A DNA stretch of 64,000 nucleotides from JAUXJB01 sp965226855. Lineage in GTDB: Bacteria > Myxococcota_A > UBA9160 > SZUA-336. The number at the start of each line of letters is the position of its first letter. Positions within the stretch are counted from its first letter, which is position 1. Of the stretch, positions 44,955 through 54,294 are shown one piece after another. The stretch is from positions 62,001 through 126,000 of the forward strand of contig CBDDEE010000019.1 in NCBI GenBank assembly GCA_965226855.1, in the 5' to 3' direction. Below the pieces are notes generated by a model. The model was not told the DNA's origin. It saw nothing but the letters and a program-made list of their open reading frames with translations, and ran no database searches. The position numbers and the translations under genes are program-made.

Positions 44955-45524
44955 ATGAGCCGACTCACGGTCAAGAAGCGCGACGAGCTCAACGACGCGC
45001 AGCGCGAGCAGTTCGACCGCATCGCCAGCTTTCGCAGCGCGCAGCCCGACGGGACGCTCGGGGGACCGTTCGACCCGTGGGTGCGCAGCCCCGAGCTCGC
45101 GCGGCGCGTCATCGGTATGGGAAACTTTCTCTGGGAGCGAACGTCGCTCGAGCGGCGCATCGTCGAGCTGGCCATCTGCGTGACGGCGCGCTTCTGGGAG
45201 AGCAACGTCGAGTGGGTGGCCCACGCTCGCGCAGCGCTCCAGCACGGCGTGGCCCAGGAGACGCTCGATGCGATCATGGCGCAGCAGGACCCAAGGTCCG
45301 CTCCTATCGACGAGCAGCTCGCCAACGAGATCTCAAGCTCGCTGCACCGCGACCACCGATTGCCACGACAGCTGTACGACCGCGCCATCGAGACGTTCGG
45401 CGAGCAGGGCTTGGCCGAGATCATCGGTGTGATCGGCTACTACACGCTAGTGTCGATGACGCTGAACGCCTTCGAGATCCCCGCGCTCGGGGTCGAGCAG
45501 CCCTTCACGCGCAGCTCCGATTAG
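44955..45524 (+). CDS. Carboxymuconolactone decarboxylase-like (CMD/AhpD fold) protein
   Basis: A 189-residue protein of the CMD-like fold. The core motif is RRIVELAICVTARFWESNVE followed by WVAHARAALQHGV. In redox-active AhpD members the motif holds CxxC; here the first Cys position is Glu (WES), so peroxidase-type activity is unlikely and a decarboxylase-like or unknown role is more probable. It lies before the broken atoE-like gene, 27 bp away, in a catabolic neighbourhood. Confidence 0.75.
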   Translation: MSRLTVKKRDELNDAQREQFDRIASFRSAQPDGTLGGPFDPWVRSPELARRVIGMGNFLWERTSLERRIVELAICVTARFWESNVEWVAHARAALQHGVAQETLDAIMAQQDPRSAPIDEQLANEISSSLHRDHRLPRQLYDRAIETFGEQGLAEIIGVIGYYTLVSMTLNAFEIPALGVEQPFTRSSD

Positions 45525-45551
45525 GCAGAACTCGGCTAGGGTACGCGCCCT

Positions 45552-46649
45552 ATGGGATTGCTCGATGTACCGCGGGACTTCGGCGCGGCGCTGTCCGAGG
45601 TCGCCGAGCGCTGGGTACCGGACGCCTGGGTGATCTGCATGATGCTGACGACGCTCGCGCTCGCGTTGGCGTTGTTCGGGGCTGGCGCCGGGCTCGAGCA
45701 GACGGTGCTCGCGTGGGGCGCGGGCGTCTGGAACCTGCTCGAGCTCGCGATGCAATTCACCATCGCCCTGGTTGCTGCTCACGCGTGCGTCGCCTCGGGC
45801 CCCGTCCACCGCATCTTCGATCGCCTCGCCGGGCTTCCTGACCCGCAGAAGCCGGTGCAGGCGGTGGCGCTGGCGGGCGTCGTGTCGCTGGTGACGGGCT
45901 ACCTGAAGTGGGCGTTCTGCATCGTCGCCTGCGCGCTGTTCGTGCCATTCCTGTGCAAGCGCAATCCGCGCGCAGACGTGCTACCCGGTGACGGAGACCC
46001 TGTTCAACCCCTTCAACCTGGTCTACTTGCTGGTGATCGGCGCCGTCGCGCTGGTCGCGTCGATGGCGCTGCACCCGCGACGCGACGCCCGCACCCTGAC
46101 GCGCGGCTTCGGCGTGAGCTGGAGCATCAACAGCTACAACGTCGTGTTCCTGGCGTTCGCGCTCGTACTCCACTGGCGCCCGCTGTCGTTCCTGCGTGCG
46201 TGTCGCGACGGCGTCGATGCCGTGTGGGGCATCATCCTGCAGTTCCCTTTCTACGCGGGCTTTTTTGACTCCTGCAGAACACCGCGCTCGGCGCGTGGCT
46301 CGCCACCCTCTTCGCCGAGTTTGCCGGCCAGCGCACGTACCCGCTCGTCGTGCACGTGTACTCAGGACTCATGAACCTGTTCGTACCGTTTGCAGGCTCC
46401 AAGTGGCTGATCGAGGCGCCCTTCCTGATCCCAGCCGGTCAGGCGCTATACGTCTCGACGGTCACCGTCCTGCTCGCCTACGCGTACGGCGACTCGACGA
46501 CGAACCTGATCCAGCCGTTCTTCGCGATCCCGATCCTCGCGGTTACCCGTATGCGCTTCGGGGACGTCGTCGGCTACACGTTTCTGATTGCGCTCGCGTG
46601 CCTCATGGTCAGTGTGGTCGCGATGTTCCTGATCCCGGTGGACTTCTGA
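45552..46649 (+). pseudogene. AtoE-like short-chain fatty acid transporter, frameshifted and internally deleted
   Basis: Three pieces of an AtoE-type permease in different frames: 45552-about 45980 (VPDAWVICMMLTTLALALAL, VSLVTGYLKWAFCIVACALF), about 45985-46275 (ETLFNPFNLVYLLVIGAVAL, GVSWSINSYNVVFLAFALVL) and about 46275-46649 (GLMNLFVPFAGSKWLIEAPF, DSTTNLIQPFFAIPIL). The segment between RNPRAD and TETLFNPFNL, which holds about 40 more residues in the family, is missing at the first frameshift. The second is next to a run of six T at 46262-46267. AtoE imports short-chain fatty acids, and this copy is probably inactive. Confidence 0.78.
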
Positions 46650-46758
46650 AACCTCGTCAGTCGTGCGACCGCGCCGGTTGCGGGCCATAAGCGTGTAGTT
46701 GGGCCTTCGTGCTCGCCCGACGCTTCGGAGTGGACCTCTCAAGGTTGGCCTTGCAGTA

Positions 46759-47325
46759 CTAGAAGCCGGGCGTTGCCGAGACACCTGCGAAGTAGGGGTG
46801 CAGCAGGTAGAGGACGGCGAACCCCACCATGGCAGCGGTGAGTGGCTTCCATTCGCCCATCAGCCGCGCCGCCTCGGGTTTCTCCCAGGGGCCGTCGCGT
46901 CTGTTGATGAAGAGAATCGCCGCGATGGCCCACAGCCAGAGACCGCCGAACAGCACGAGAGAGCGCAGCTCGCCGTTCGAGAGCAGATGCGCCGCGCCCC
47001 AGGTGGCCAGCCCAGTCAGCTGGGGATGCCGGATTACACGCTTGATGTTGGTGGTCAGTGCCGAGGCGGCGAACAGGAGAAGCGCGGTGAACATGAGCAC
47101 ATTCGACGCTGCGCGACCCCAGGCGGGTGGCGAGTAGACGGCCGTTGGCAGAGTCGAGCGCCAGCCGAGCACCATCAGCCCGATCGAGGCGAGGATCGCG
47201 AGCGCGAAGACGCCCTGGTATGCCTGGCCGAGTCGTTCGACCGCGCGCGCGCGCAGGGGTGCCCCCGCGCTCGGTAACAGGTGCACTGCGCTCCACAAGA
47301 CCACTCCGAGCACGAGCCAGGTCAT
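46759..47325 (-). CDS. NnrU family membrane protein
   Basis: A 188-residue membrane protein with five hydrophobic segments and the NnrU core (VIRHPQLTGLATWGAAHLLS, NGELRSLVLFGGLWLWAIAA). NnrU was first linked to nitrite/nitric-oxide reduction, and relatives include 15-cis-zeta-carotene isomerase. No carotenoid genes are nearby. A fragment of a ric (ytfE) gene lies directly upstream in the same direction, which would fit an old nitrosative-stress unit. No strong Shine-Dalgarno seen. Confidence 0.8.
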   Translation of the reverse strand: MTWLVLGVVLWSAVHLLPSAGAPLRARAVERLGQAYQGVFALAILASIGLMVLGWRSTLPTAVYSPPAWGRAASNVLMFTALLLFAASALTTNIKRVIRHPQLTGLATWGAAHLLSNGELRSLVLFGGLWLWAIAAILFINRRDGPWEKPEAARLMGEWKPLTAAMVGFAVLYLLHPYFAGVSATPGF

Positions 47326-47402
47326 TCTCTCCTTCTCTGTCAGGCAGATTGCCGATTTGATCTAGGACCTGTCCTGGCGTCAACTCCCGCCGTCTCCGGC
47401 CC

Positions 47403-47522
47403 GCTACTTTTGGGCTTCCGTGACTCCTCGGCGAGGGTCCTCGGGAACAGGACGTTGTTCTCCTCGTGGATGTGCCGATGCACGTCGGCCTCGAGCTCGG
47501 CCAGCTCGGCGTTTGGGTCGTT
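47403..47522 (-). pseudogene. C-terminal fragment of a RIC/YtfE-type di-iron protein
   Basis: The translation AELAELEADVHRHIHEENNV continues as LFPRTLAEE and matches the end of the hemerythrin-like domain of Fe-S repair proteins (ScdA/YtfE; HIHEENNVLFPR). No other part of the gene is visible upstream, where unrelated sequence runs to the helicase gene. A 40-residue relic next to nnrU. The rest of 47326-47604 shows nothing. Confidence 0.65.
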
Positions 47523-47604
47523 GGACCTCGGCCCCTTGCTTTCGTCTTCTGATCGCCCTACAAATGCGGGTCCGGGGATTGAGGCCCGGATCGGCGGGGG
47601 GGAG

Positions 47605-49668
47605 ATGGATCCGAGGGCGATCTTCGACCGGCTCAATCCGGGGCAAGCGGCCGCTGTCCGCTACGGGATCGACCCGGGCGCAAGGAGTGCCGCGACACCG
47701 CCGCTCCTGATCATCGCGGGTGCGGGATCGGGAAAGACCCACACGCTCGCGCATCGGGTTGCCAACCTGATTCTGAACGACGCGGATCCGCGGCGAATCC
47801 TGCTCCTCACCTTCACCCGGCGCGCGGCGGCAGAGATGACCCGCCGTGCGCGGCGGATCTGCCGCCAGATTGGGGGAGGGCACGGCGCAGTCGACCTGCC
47901 GTGGTCGGGGACGTTCCACGGCATCGCCAATCGTCTGCTACGTCTCCACGCGGACTCGATCGGTCTCGATCCGAGCTTCACCATTCTCGACCGCTCGGAC
48001 GCCGCGGACCGCATTGACCTCTTGCGGAACGAGCTCGACTTCGGGCGCACCTCGCGGCGCTTTCCCCGCAAGGCGACTTGCCTGGCCATCTACTCTCACG
48101 CGGTGAACTCCCGAGATCCCCTCGACCACGTACTCGGCCGCGCGTTCCCGTGGTGTGGCCAGTGGACTGGCGAGCTGCGAACGCTGTTTCGCGCGTACGT
48201 CGACGACAAGCAGGCGCACCACGTGCTCGACTACGACGACCTCCTTCTCTACTGGTACCACCTCATGGCAGAGCCGGAGCTGGCTCGGCGCGTTGGGGAG
48301 CGTTTCGACCATGTGCTGGTCGACGAGTATCAGGACACCAACGCGCTCCAGGCCAGAATCCTGCTCGGCCTGAAGCCGGGCGGCGCGGGTATGACCGTCG
48401 TCGGCGACGATGCGCAGTCGATCTACTCGTTCCGAGCGGCGACCGTCCGCAACATCCTGGATTTCCCCCATCAGTTCGAGCCTCCGGCCTGCGTCCTGAC
48501 GCTGGAGCAGAACTACCGTTCGACTCAGCCCATCCTCGCCGCGTGCAACGCAGTGATCGGGGACGCCGCGGACGGCTTTCGAAAGGAGCTGTTCTCGAAC
48601 CGGCGCTCCGCGGAGCGGCCGACCCTGTGCACCGCCGAGGACGAGGCGTGCCAGGTCGACTACGTGGTCGAGCGGGTTCTTTCGCATCGCGAGGCGGGCA
48701 TCGAGCTGCAGAGGCAGGCCGTCCTGATCCGCAGCTCCCACCACAGCGATGCCCTCGAAGTGGAGCTCGCGCGGCGGGACATCCCGTTCAAAAAGTTTGG
48801 CGGGCTCAAGTTCCTCGAGGCGGCCCACGTGAAAGACGTGCTCTGCCTGCTGCGCTGGGCCGAGAACCCGCGCGACTCGGTCGCCGCGTTTCGGGTGCTA
48901 CAGCTCCTGCCGGGGATCGGTCCGCGCCTCGCCCGGCGCGCGCTCGATCGCCTCGAGGCAGCGGGATTCGACCTGGGCGTCCTGCAAGCCGTGCGGCCGC
49001 CTCCCTCTGCAGCGGCGGACTGGCCCGGGCTGTGCAGCCTGCTGCTCTCGCTGCGTGACTCGAGCACCGACTGGCACGGCCAGGTCGGCATGGTTCGCAG
49101 CTGGTACGAGCCCCAGCTTGAGCGGCTTCATGATGCGGCGCACGTGCGGGCGGCGGACCTGGAGCAGCTCGAGCAGATCTCGTCGGCCTACCCGACCCGG
49201 GAGCGCTTCCTGACCGAGCTCGCGCTCGACCCGCCCGATGCGACGGGGGACGAAGCTGGTCCTCCGCTACTCGACGAGGACTACCTGGTCCTCTCCACGA
49301 TCCACTCCGCGAAGGGGCGCGAGTGGGACGTCGTCTACGTACTCAATGCCACGGACGGATGCATCCCCTCCGACATGGCGACCGAGAGCGCGGAGCAGAT
49401 CGACGAGGAGCGCCGGCTGCTCTACGTGGCCATGACCAGGGCGCGCGACCACCTTTACCTGATCCACCCGCTGCGCTTCTTCCGGCACCACCAGCCCCGG
49501 TACGGCGATGGGCACGTGTTCGCCCCTCGGAGCCGGTTCCTTCCCGACGAGATCCTCGACCGTTTCCAGCGCGATACGAGGGGCCGCGAGCACCCAGCAC
49601 AGGGCGAGGGAGCGAACTCCCAGATTCACGTGGACGTCGGCGCCCGCCTGCGCGACATGTGGGGCTAG
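47605..49668 (+). CDS. UvrD/Rep-family ATP-dependent DNA helicase
   Basis: A 687-residue SF1A helicase. Motif I AGAGSGKTHTLAHRV (about residue 39-48), motif Ia LLLTFTRRAAAEM, motif II VLVDEYQDTN, motif III VVGDDAQSIYSFRAA, motif IV LEQNYRST, motif V LSTIHSAKGREWDVVYV and motif VI LYVAMTRARDHLYL are all intact. It is 30-50 residues shorter than UvrD and has no C-terminal extra domain. ATG 47605 follows GGGGGGGAG; the open frame upstream is not conserved. Not part of a recognisable operon. Confidence 0.9.
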   Translation: MDPRAIFDRLNPGQAAAVRYGIDPGARSAATPPLLIIAGAGSGKTHTLAHRVANLILNDADPRRILLLTFTRRAAAEMTRRARRICRQIGGGHGAVDLPWSGTFHGIANRLLRLHADSIGLDPSFTILDRSDAADRIDLLRNELDFGRTSRRFPRKATCLAIYSHAVNSRDPLDHVLGRAFPWCGQWTGELRTLFRAYVDDKQAHHVLDYDDLLLYWYHLMAEPELARRVGERFDHVLVDEYQDTNALQARILLGLKPGGAGMTVVGDDAQSIYSFRAATVRNILDFPHQFEPPACVLTLEQNYRSTQPILAACNAVIGDAADGFRKELFSNRRSAERPTLCTAEDEACQVDYVVERVLSHREAGIELQRQAVLIRSSHHSDALEVELARRDIPFKKFGGLKFLEAAHVKDVLCLLRWAENPRDSVAAFRVLQLLPGIGPRLARRALDRLEAAGFDLGVLQAVRPPPSAAADWPGLCSLLLSLRDSSTDWHGQVGMVRSWYEPQLERLHDAAHVRAADLEQLEQISSAYPTRERFLTELALDPPDATGDEAGPPLLDEDYLVLSTIHSAKGREWDVVYVLNATDGCIPSDMATESAEQIDEERRLLYVAMTRARDHLYLIHPLRFFRHHQPRYGDGHVFAPRSRFLPDEILDRFQRDTRGREHPAQGEGANSQIHVDVGARLRDMWG

Positions 49669-49739
49669 ACTTTGCCCACGAGCTCGGTCTGCCGCGACCT
49701 TTCGACAGGGGTTCATCCGACAGCGGCGCACCGGGCCCG

Positions 49740-50849
49740 TCAGTCCGCGCGCACATTTTCCGCACTGCCGCCCGACTCCTCGATGGAGTTTTGGACGAGG
49801 GCCGCGTAGCGATACGCCACGTGGGCGAACTTCCCGTAAGGCAGCGTCAGGAACAGGCCCGCCACTGCGCCGAGATGTACGGCGAGTAGCGACCCCATCG
49901 CGGCTGTGTCTCGCAACGCCAGCAAGGCTAGGCCTGTCAGATTGGTCCACAAGAGCAACACGAGAAAGGCGACGTCCACCCAGATCATCTCCCGCTCGGC
50001 CGGCTCCGGGTCGCTGTGCCACTTGAGGTAGAGCAGCCCGGTGGATCCCACCACCATCGCGACGCCGCCCAGCGTGCCGAGCGCGACCGGCCAGCTCAAT
50101 AAGGGATAGGGAGCGGCCCAACCCAGTACGTGCTGAAAGCCAGCCGCCACCGCGCTGGCGGTAAGGGCGAGGCCGAAGCCGTAGAACACCAGGTGGTGGA
50201 GGTGCCTCCGCGCGTGCGAAAAGCGCGCGTCCGGATAGCTGCAGCCGTCTCCTGCCCCCTTCAGGTACTTCAGGCCCAGAGCGTCGCGGGTCGCCTGGAC
50301 GAGTGCGCGAGAGTCGAGCAGCTGGGCGGGTCGGGCACCGATGTCGCGCCAGAAACGGAGCGCCCCCACGGCGAGGCACGCCGCGCTGAAGAGCAGCATC
50401 GCAAGCGCGGGCGCGACCATCGCGGTGTACGGCACGACCGCGTAGAAAGCACCCTCTCCGAGGTGTTTAGAGAACAGCGTCGTCGGCCCAGCAGACGCGA
50501 GCACGAGGAGCGGCACTGCCACGGCGGATGCCGCCGCGACCCACGTGACCCCTGGCCCAACCCAGCTTCGCAGCCCGGGCCACGTGTAGCGTTCGTAGGT
50601 CTGGAGCCGCAGCTTCGCCATGACCTTTGGCACGTTCACGTCGAACTCGTGGGGCGCCGAATACGGGCAGGCGTAGTAGCAGGCCCGGCATTCGAAGCAA
50701 AGGTTCGCCAGGTAGATCAAGTCGGCGTCCGCGAAGCTCCTACGCCGCTCCATCGCCGGAAAGACGGCGCAGTATCCCTCGCAGTAGCGGCAGGCGTTGC
50801 AGATGCGAAGCTGCCGATCCGCGTCGTCGAGCAGGTCACGCGCTTGCAT
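49740..50849 (-). CDS. tcuB: TcuB-like tricarballylate utilisation protein (Fe-S plus cytochrome b-type membrane subunit)
   Basis: A 369-residue protein: two 4Fe-4S motifs at the N-terminus (CNACRYCEGYC at about 17-27 and CFECRACYYACPYSAPHEFD at about 51-70), then about six membrane segments with several His, as in the CitB/TcuB family. It should reoxidise the FADH2 of TcuA and pass electrons to quinone. It overlaps tcuA by 14 bp. Tricarballylate itself is the substrate in Salmonella; for this organism that is only an inference. Confidence 0.85.
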   Translation of the reverse strand: MQARDLLDDADRQLRICNACRYCEGYCAVFPAMERRRSFADADLIYLANLCFECRACYYACPYSAPHEFDVNVPKVMAKLRLQTYERYTWPGLRSWVGPGVTWVAAASAVAVPLLVLASAGPTTLFSKHLGEGAFYAVVPYTAMVAPALAMLLFSAACLAVGALRFWRDIGARPAQLLDSRALVQATRDALGLKYLKGAGDGCSYPDARFSHARRHLHHLVFYGFGLALTASAVAAGFQHVLGWAAPYPLLSWPVALGTLGGVAMVVGSTGLLYLKWHSDPEPAEREMIWVDVAFLVLLLWTNLTGLALLALRDTAAMGSLLAVHLGAVAGLFLTLPYGKFAHVAYRYAALVQNSIEESGGSAENVRAD

Positions 50850-52215
50850 CGCGTGCCGCCTCCCTCCCGGCGATCCTGCCGAACGTGGTGCCGATCGTCA
50901 TACCGAAGCCCGCCAGGTAGCCGCGCCCCAGGATGTTGCCCGCCATGATCTCGCCCGCCGCGAAGACGTTCTGTGCGGGGCGGCCGTCGTTCATCACCAC
51001 CTGGGCTCGCTCGGTCACCGCGACTCCCAGATAGGTAAACGTGACACCCGGTCGCAGAGGATACGCGAAGAAGGGGGGTGCCTCGAACGGGACCGCCCAG
51101 TGGCTCTTCGGCGGGTCGAGCCCCTCCGTCCGACAGTCGTCGAGCTGCGAGGGGTCGAATGTGCCCGGACGGACGCAGCGATTGAACTCGCGTACCGTCT
51201 GCTCCAGCGCAGCGGGCGGCAGCTCGAGCGCGCGGGCCAGCTCGCCGAGCGAGTCGGCGCGGATCGGCGGGAAGAGCGACGGCAAGAAGCGAGTGGCCTG
51301 CTTGGCGTCCACGATCGAGTAGGCGAGCTGGTCGGGCTGCCGCGCGATCAGCCCACCCCAGATCGCGTAGCGCATCGGCCAGAGGTCCTCCCCCTCGTCG
51401 TAGAAGCGCCGCGCCTGCTTGTTGACGACGATGCCGAAGGGAATGCTGTCGAGCCGGGTCACGATGCCGCCGTCGAAGCGGGGTCCGCGCGCTTCGACGG
51501 CCACAGCGTGGAACTCGCGCGGATTGCCGACGGGTCGCGCACCCTGGTCGAGCAGGGCACGGAGCACGCGCCCCTTGTTGTGGCGCGTGCCGCGGACCGC
51601 GAAGTTCGCTGCCGCATCTCCCCAGTACTCCCGAAGCCACGACAAGTTGGCCTCGAAGCCGCCCGACGCGGCCACGACTGCGCGCGCCTGGATATCGCAG
51701 ACGCCCGCTTCGCCGGCGACACGAGCCGCGAGAAAGCGCCCATCGTGAATCTCGAGCTCGCACACCTCCGCGCCGTATTCGATCTTGACGCCGAGCTTCT
51801 GTGCCGTGTCGTAGTAGGCGTTGATCAGCGCCTTCCCGCCCCCGAGAAAGAACGCGTTTGTCCGCGACAGGTGTAGCGTGCCGCGCAGTGGAGCCTGCCA
51901 CTGCACGCGCTGCTCGGGCATCCAGGTGCCGAGGTCGCGGGACTCGCGGATCGCGAGGCGCGCGAGCGCTTCGTCGGTCTCGCCGCCGGTCACGCGCTGG
52001 AGGTCGCTCCAGAACTCGTCGTCGCTATACGGACCGGTCAGGTGGGTACTCGCGCGCTCGTGCGCGTAGCGGATATTGCGCGTGTGGCGGCTGTTCCCGC
52101 CTCGCTCGGCCTCGGACGCGCTCTCGAGCAGCCGCACGCGGGCGCCGGCGCGGCGGGCGGTCATCGCAGCGCAGAGAGCGGCATTTCCCCCGCCGATGAC
52201 TAGCACGTCGGGCAT
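50836..52215 (-). CDS. tcuA: TcuA-like FAD-dependent dehydrogenase (tricarballylate dehydrogenase family)
   Basis: A 459-residue flavoprotein of the succinate dehydrogenase/fumarate reductase flavoprotein fold. It has DVLVIGGGNAALCAAMTARR at the N-terminus, RGGNSRHTRNIRYAH, VVAASGGFEANLSWLREYWG, FGIVVNKQARRFYDEGEDLW and a C-terminal FAAGEIMAGNILGRGYLAGF. It oxidises tricarballylate to cis-aconitate in the known case. ATG 52215 begins at the FAD motif; GTG 52224 with upstream GGGAG is equally possible. No tcuR or tcuC homologue by name, but two transporters precede it. Confidence 0.85.
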   Translation of the reverse strand: MPDVLVIGGGNAALCAAMTARRAGARVRLLESASEAERGGNSRHTRNIRYAHERASTHLTGPYSDDEFWSDLQRVTGGETDEALARLAIRESRDLGTWMPEQRVQWQAPLRGTLHLSRTNAFFLGGGKALINAYYDTAQKLGVKIEYGAEVCELEIHDGRFLAARVAGEAGVCDIQARAVVAASGGFEANLSWLREYWGDAAANFAVRGTRHNKGRVLRALLDQGARPVGNPREFHAVAVEARGPRFDGGIVTRLDSIPFGIVVNKQARRFYDEGEDLWPMRYAIWGGLIARQPDQLAYSIVDAKQATRFLPSLFPPIRADSLGELARALELPPAALEQTVREFNRCVRPGTFDPSQLDDCRTEGLDPPKSHWAVPFEAPPFFAYPLRPGVTFTYLGVAVTERAQVVMNDGRPAQNVFAAGEIMAGNILGRGYLAGFGMTIGTTFGRIAGREAARDASA

Positions 52216-52377
52216 CTGCTCCACGTCGCCATTCTCCCGCTTTGGAGACCGCTGCGCACGCCGGCCGCCGAAAAACACCAGGACGCGCCGGTGAGCTGGG
52301 TCCTTCTGCCGATCGGGATTTCTCCCCGGAATCGGGCTCGAGGCGCTCGTAATCCGGGCCGGGTGCATCTCTTAGGG

Positions 52378-54235
52378 TCAGACGCCCTGGCTCGCTCCCC
52401 TTCGCGAGACGCTGCGCGAGAGCTCGATGTGGGACGCGACGACGTCGTTGGCGATGGGTGCCCTCTCCATGCGTCGGGCGGCCACCACGCGGATCACGTG
52501 GTACAGGCAAAACGCGAGGGCCACGCCGGCGACCGCGATGAGAACGACGGTCCACCACTTGGGCGCCGTCGAGATCTCGTGCAGGGTCTGGATCACCAGG
52601 CGGACACAGACGACGGAGATGGCGAGCGAGAGGGTCGCCCAGAGGGAGGCCCCGAGGACGATCACTCGGGGGCCCATGCGGCTCGCGCGACGCAGTTCAC
52701 TGCTCGCGAAGTGGTCGAGGAACCAGCCTGTCTCCTCGTCCACCGCGCGGTCGTGAGGCGGCTGGACGAGCTTCCCGGTGAGGGGGTCCACGGCCGACTC
52801 GCCGCGCTTGTGCGCCTCGATCCCCTCCAGAACCATTGCGTGAGTCTTCTCATTGATGGGGAAGAGGAGGAAGATCAGCAGAGAGAGAACTCCGAACAAC
52901 GCCGGAGCTAGCCCGTAGATGGCACTGATTGCGAACCGAACGGTCTCGCTCTGCTCGACGTTGGGCACGTACCCCAGGTTGGCCAGGATCGCGAGCGGGA
53001 TCCCGGCGCTCGGGATCACCGTGAACTTGGTGATGAAGGCCCATAATGCGCCGTATTGAGCCTCCCGACGCTTGCCGGTGTACAGCTCGTCGTAGTCGAT
53101 GACGTCGGCCTGGATCGACGGTCCCAGGAAGATCGCGGGGCCAAACGAGAGGCCTGCCCAGACCAGAACCACCAGACTGAGGACAAGGTCGCCCTTCCCC
53201 AGCGAGAAGAGCATGGCCCCGCCCGAGATCCCCATGAGGCGAGCGACGATGTAGACGGGCTTTTTTGCCCACGCGGCGAACGATTCGGAGCCAGATGGGC
53301 AGCGACAGGAAGCCGCTGGCGAAGTACGCCAGCAGGTAGTAACCGATCCAGCGGGTGGAATCTTCGGGCTGGAGCACATAGGTCACGAAGTAGGGCGTCA
53401 TCAGGCCCGGGATTGCTCCAGTGATGGATCCGACGACATAGCTCCCGAGCAGAATTCGGGCCGGGCGGTTTCGTATCACGCGCCGCATCCCGGGAACCAG
53501 CGGGTTCGGTCGTCGCTGGTAGTTCTCGGGTCGCTCGGTGATCCTGTAGCACTGCCAGAAATAGAGCAGCGTCAGTACGGTCCCGAACGTGAGCGCAAAG
53601 ATTACGAAGGCTTGGCGTTCGCCAAAGTACGGGATCAGCACCAGCCCCGGGAGCGCCGCGGCGACCATCGTGCCGACCAGCGTGAATCCCTCCATCCAGG
53701 CGAAGAGGCTCGATCGCTCCTTGTAGTCCGGCGTCAGCTCGGGACCCAGGCCGTAGTGCGGAATGACGTACATGGTGTGGAACAAGAAGTAGAGCGCGAA
53801 GGTCGCGCCGAACCAGAGGCCGGCGTCCGCGCCGGTCAGCGTCTCGGGTGGGCTGAAGAGCAAGACGAATGACACGGCGCAGAGTGGCGCGCCGACAAAC
53901 ATCCACGGCAGTCGGCGGCCCCAGCGCGTGTTCGTGCGATCGGTCAGCCAGCCCATCAGCGGGTCGGTAATCGCGTCGAACGCACGCGAGACCGCGACGG
54001 CCAGGGCGATCATCCCGAGCGGTACTCCGACGACGTCGGAGTAGAAGATGTTCATGTGGATCCCTATAGGGATCACCATCGCCGCGCCGGCAATGTTGGG
54101 CATGCCATAGGCCAGCTTCGTGCCGAGCGGCAGCTTCTCGCCTACGCCAGCGAACGTAGCCCGCGAAGAAGCGTCTGGCTTCGCCTCGGCAGGCACCGAT
54201 TCCGTCGTCGAGGGCGGAACTCTGGGAGCTGACAT
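52378..54235 (-). pseudogene. GPH-family (MelB-like) cation symporter, split by a single-base frameshift
   Basis: Two frames together give a complete transporter of about 618 residues: the first (54235 to about 53270) has GTKLAYGMPNIAGAAMVIPI, DAITDPLMGWLTDRT and LPWMFVGAP; the second (about 53265 to 52378) has VYIVARLMGISGGAMLF, PSIQADVIDYDELYTGKRRE and the soluble C-terminal domain. The break lies at a run of six T (six A on the coding strand) at 53261-53266; with one base fewer the frames join as GKKPVYIVARL. A sequencing or assembly indel is as likely as a true mutation. It probably served solute uptake for tcuAB. Confidence 0.8.
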
Positions 54236-54294
54236 GGGATCTTACTCCATCAGCAGCACGCGCGGAGCGGCGCCTCCCGATCCGCACCGTGTCG

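Noticed and set aside
53255..53275. Programmed -1 ribosomal frameshift at the six-A run
   Set aside because: The second frame is +1, not -1, relative to the first; the heptamer does not fit X XXY YYZ for this shift. An indel is simpler.
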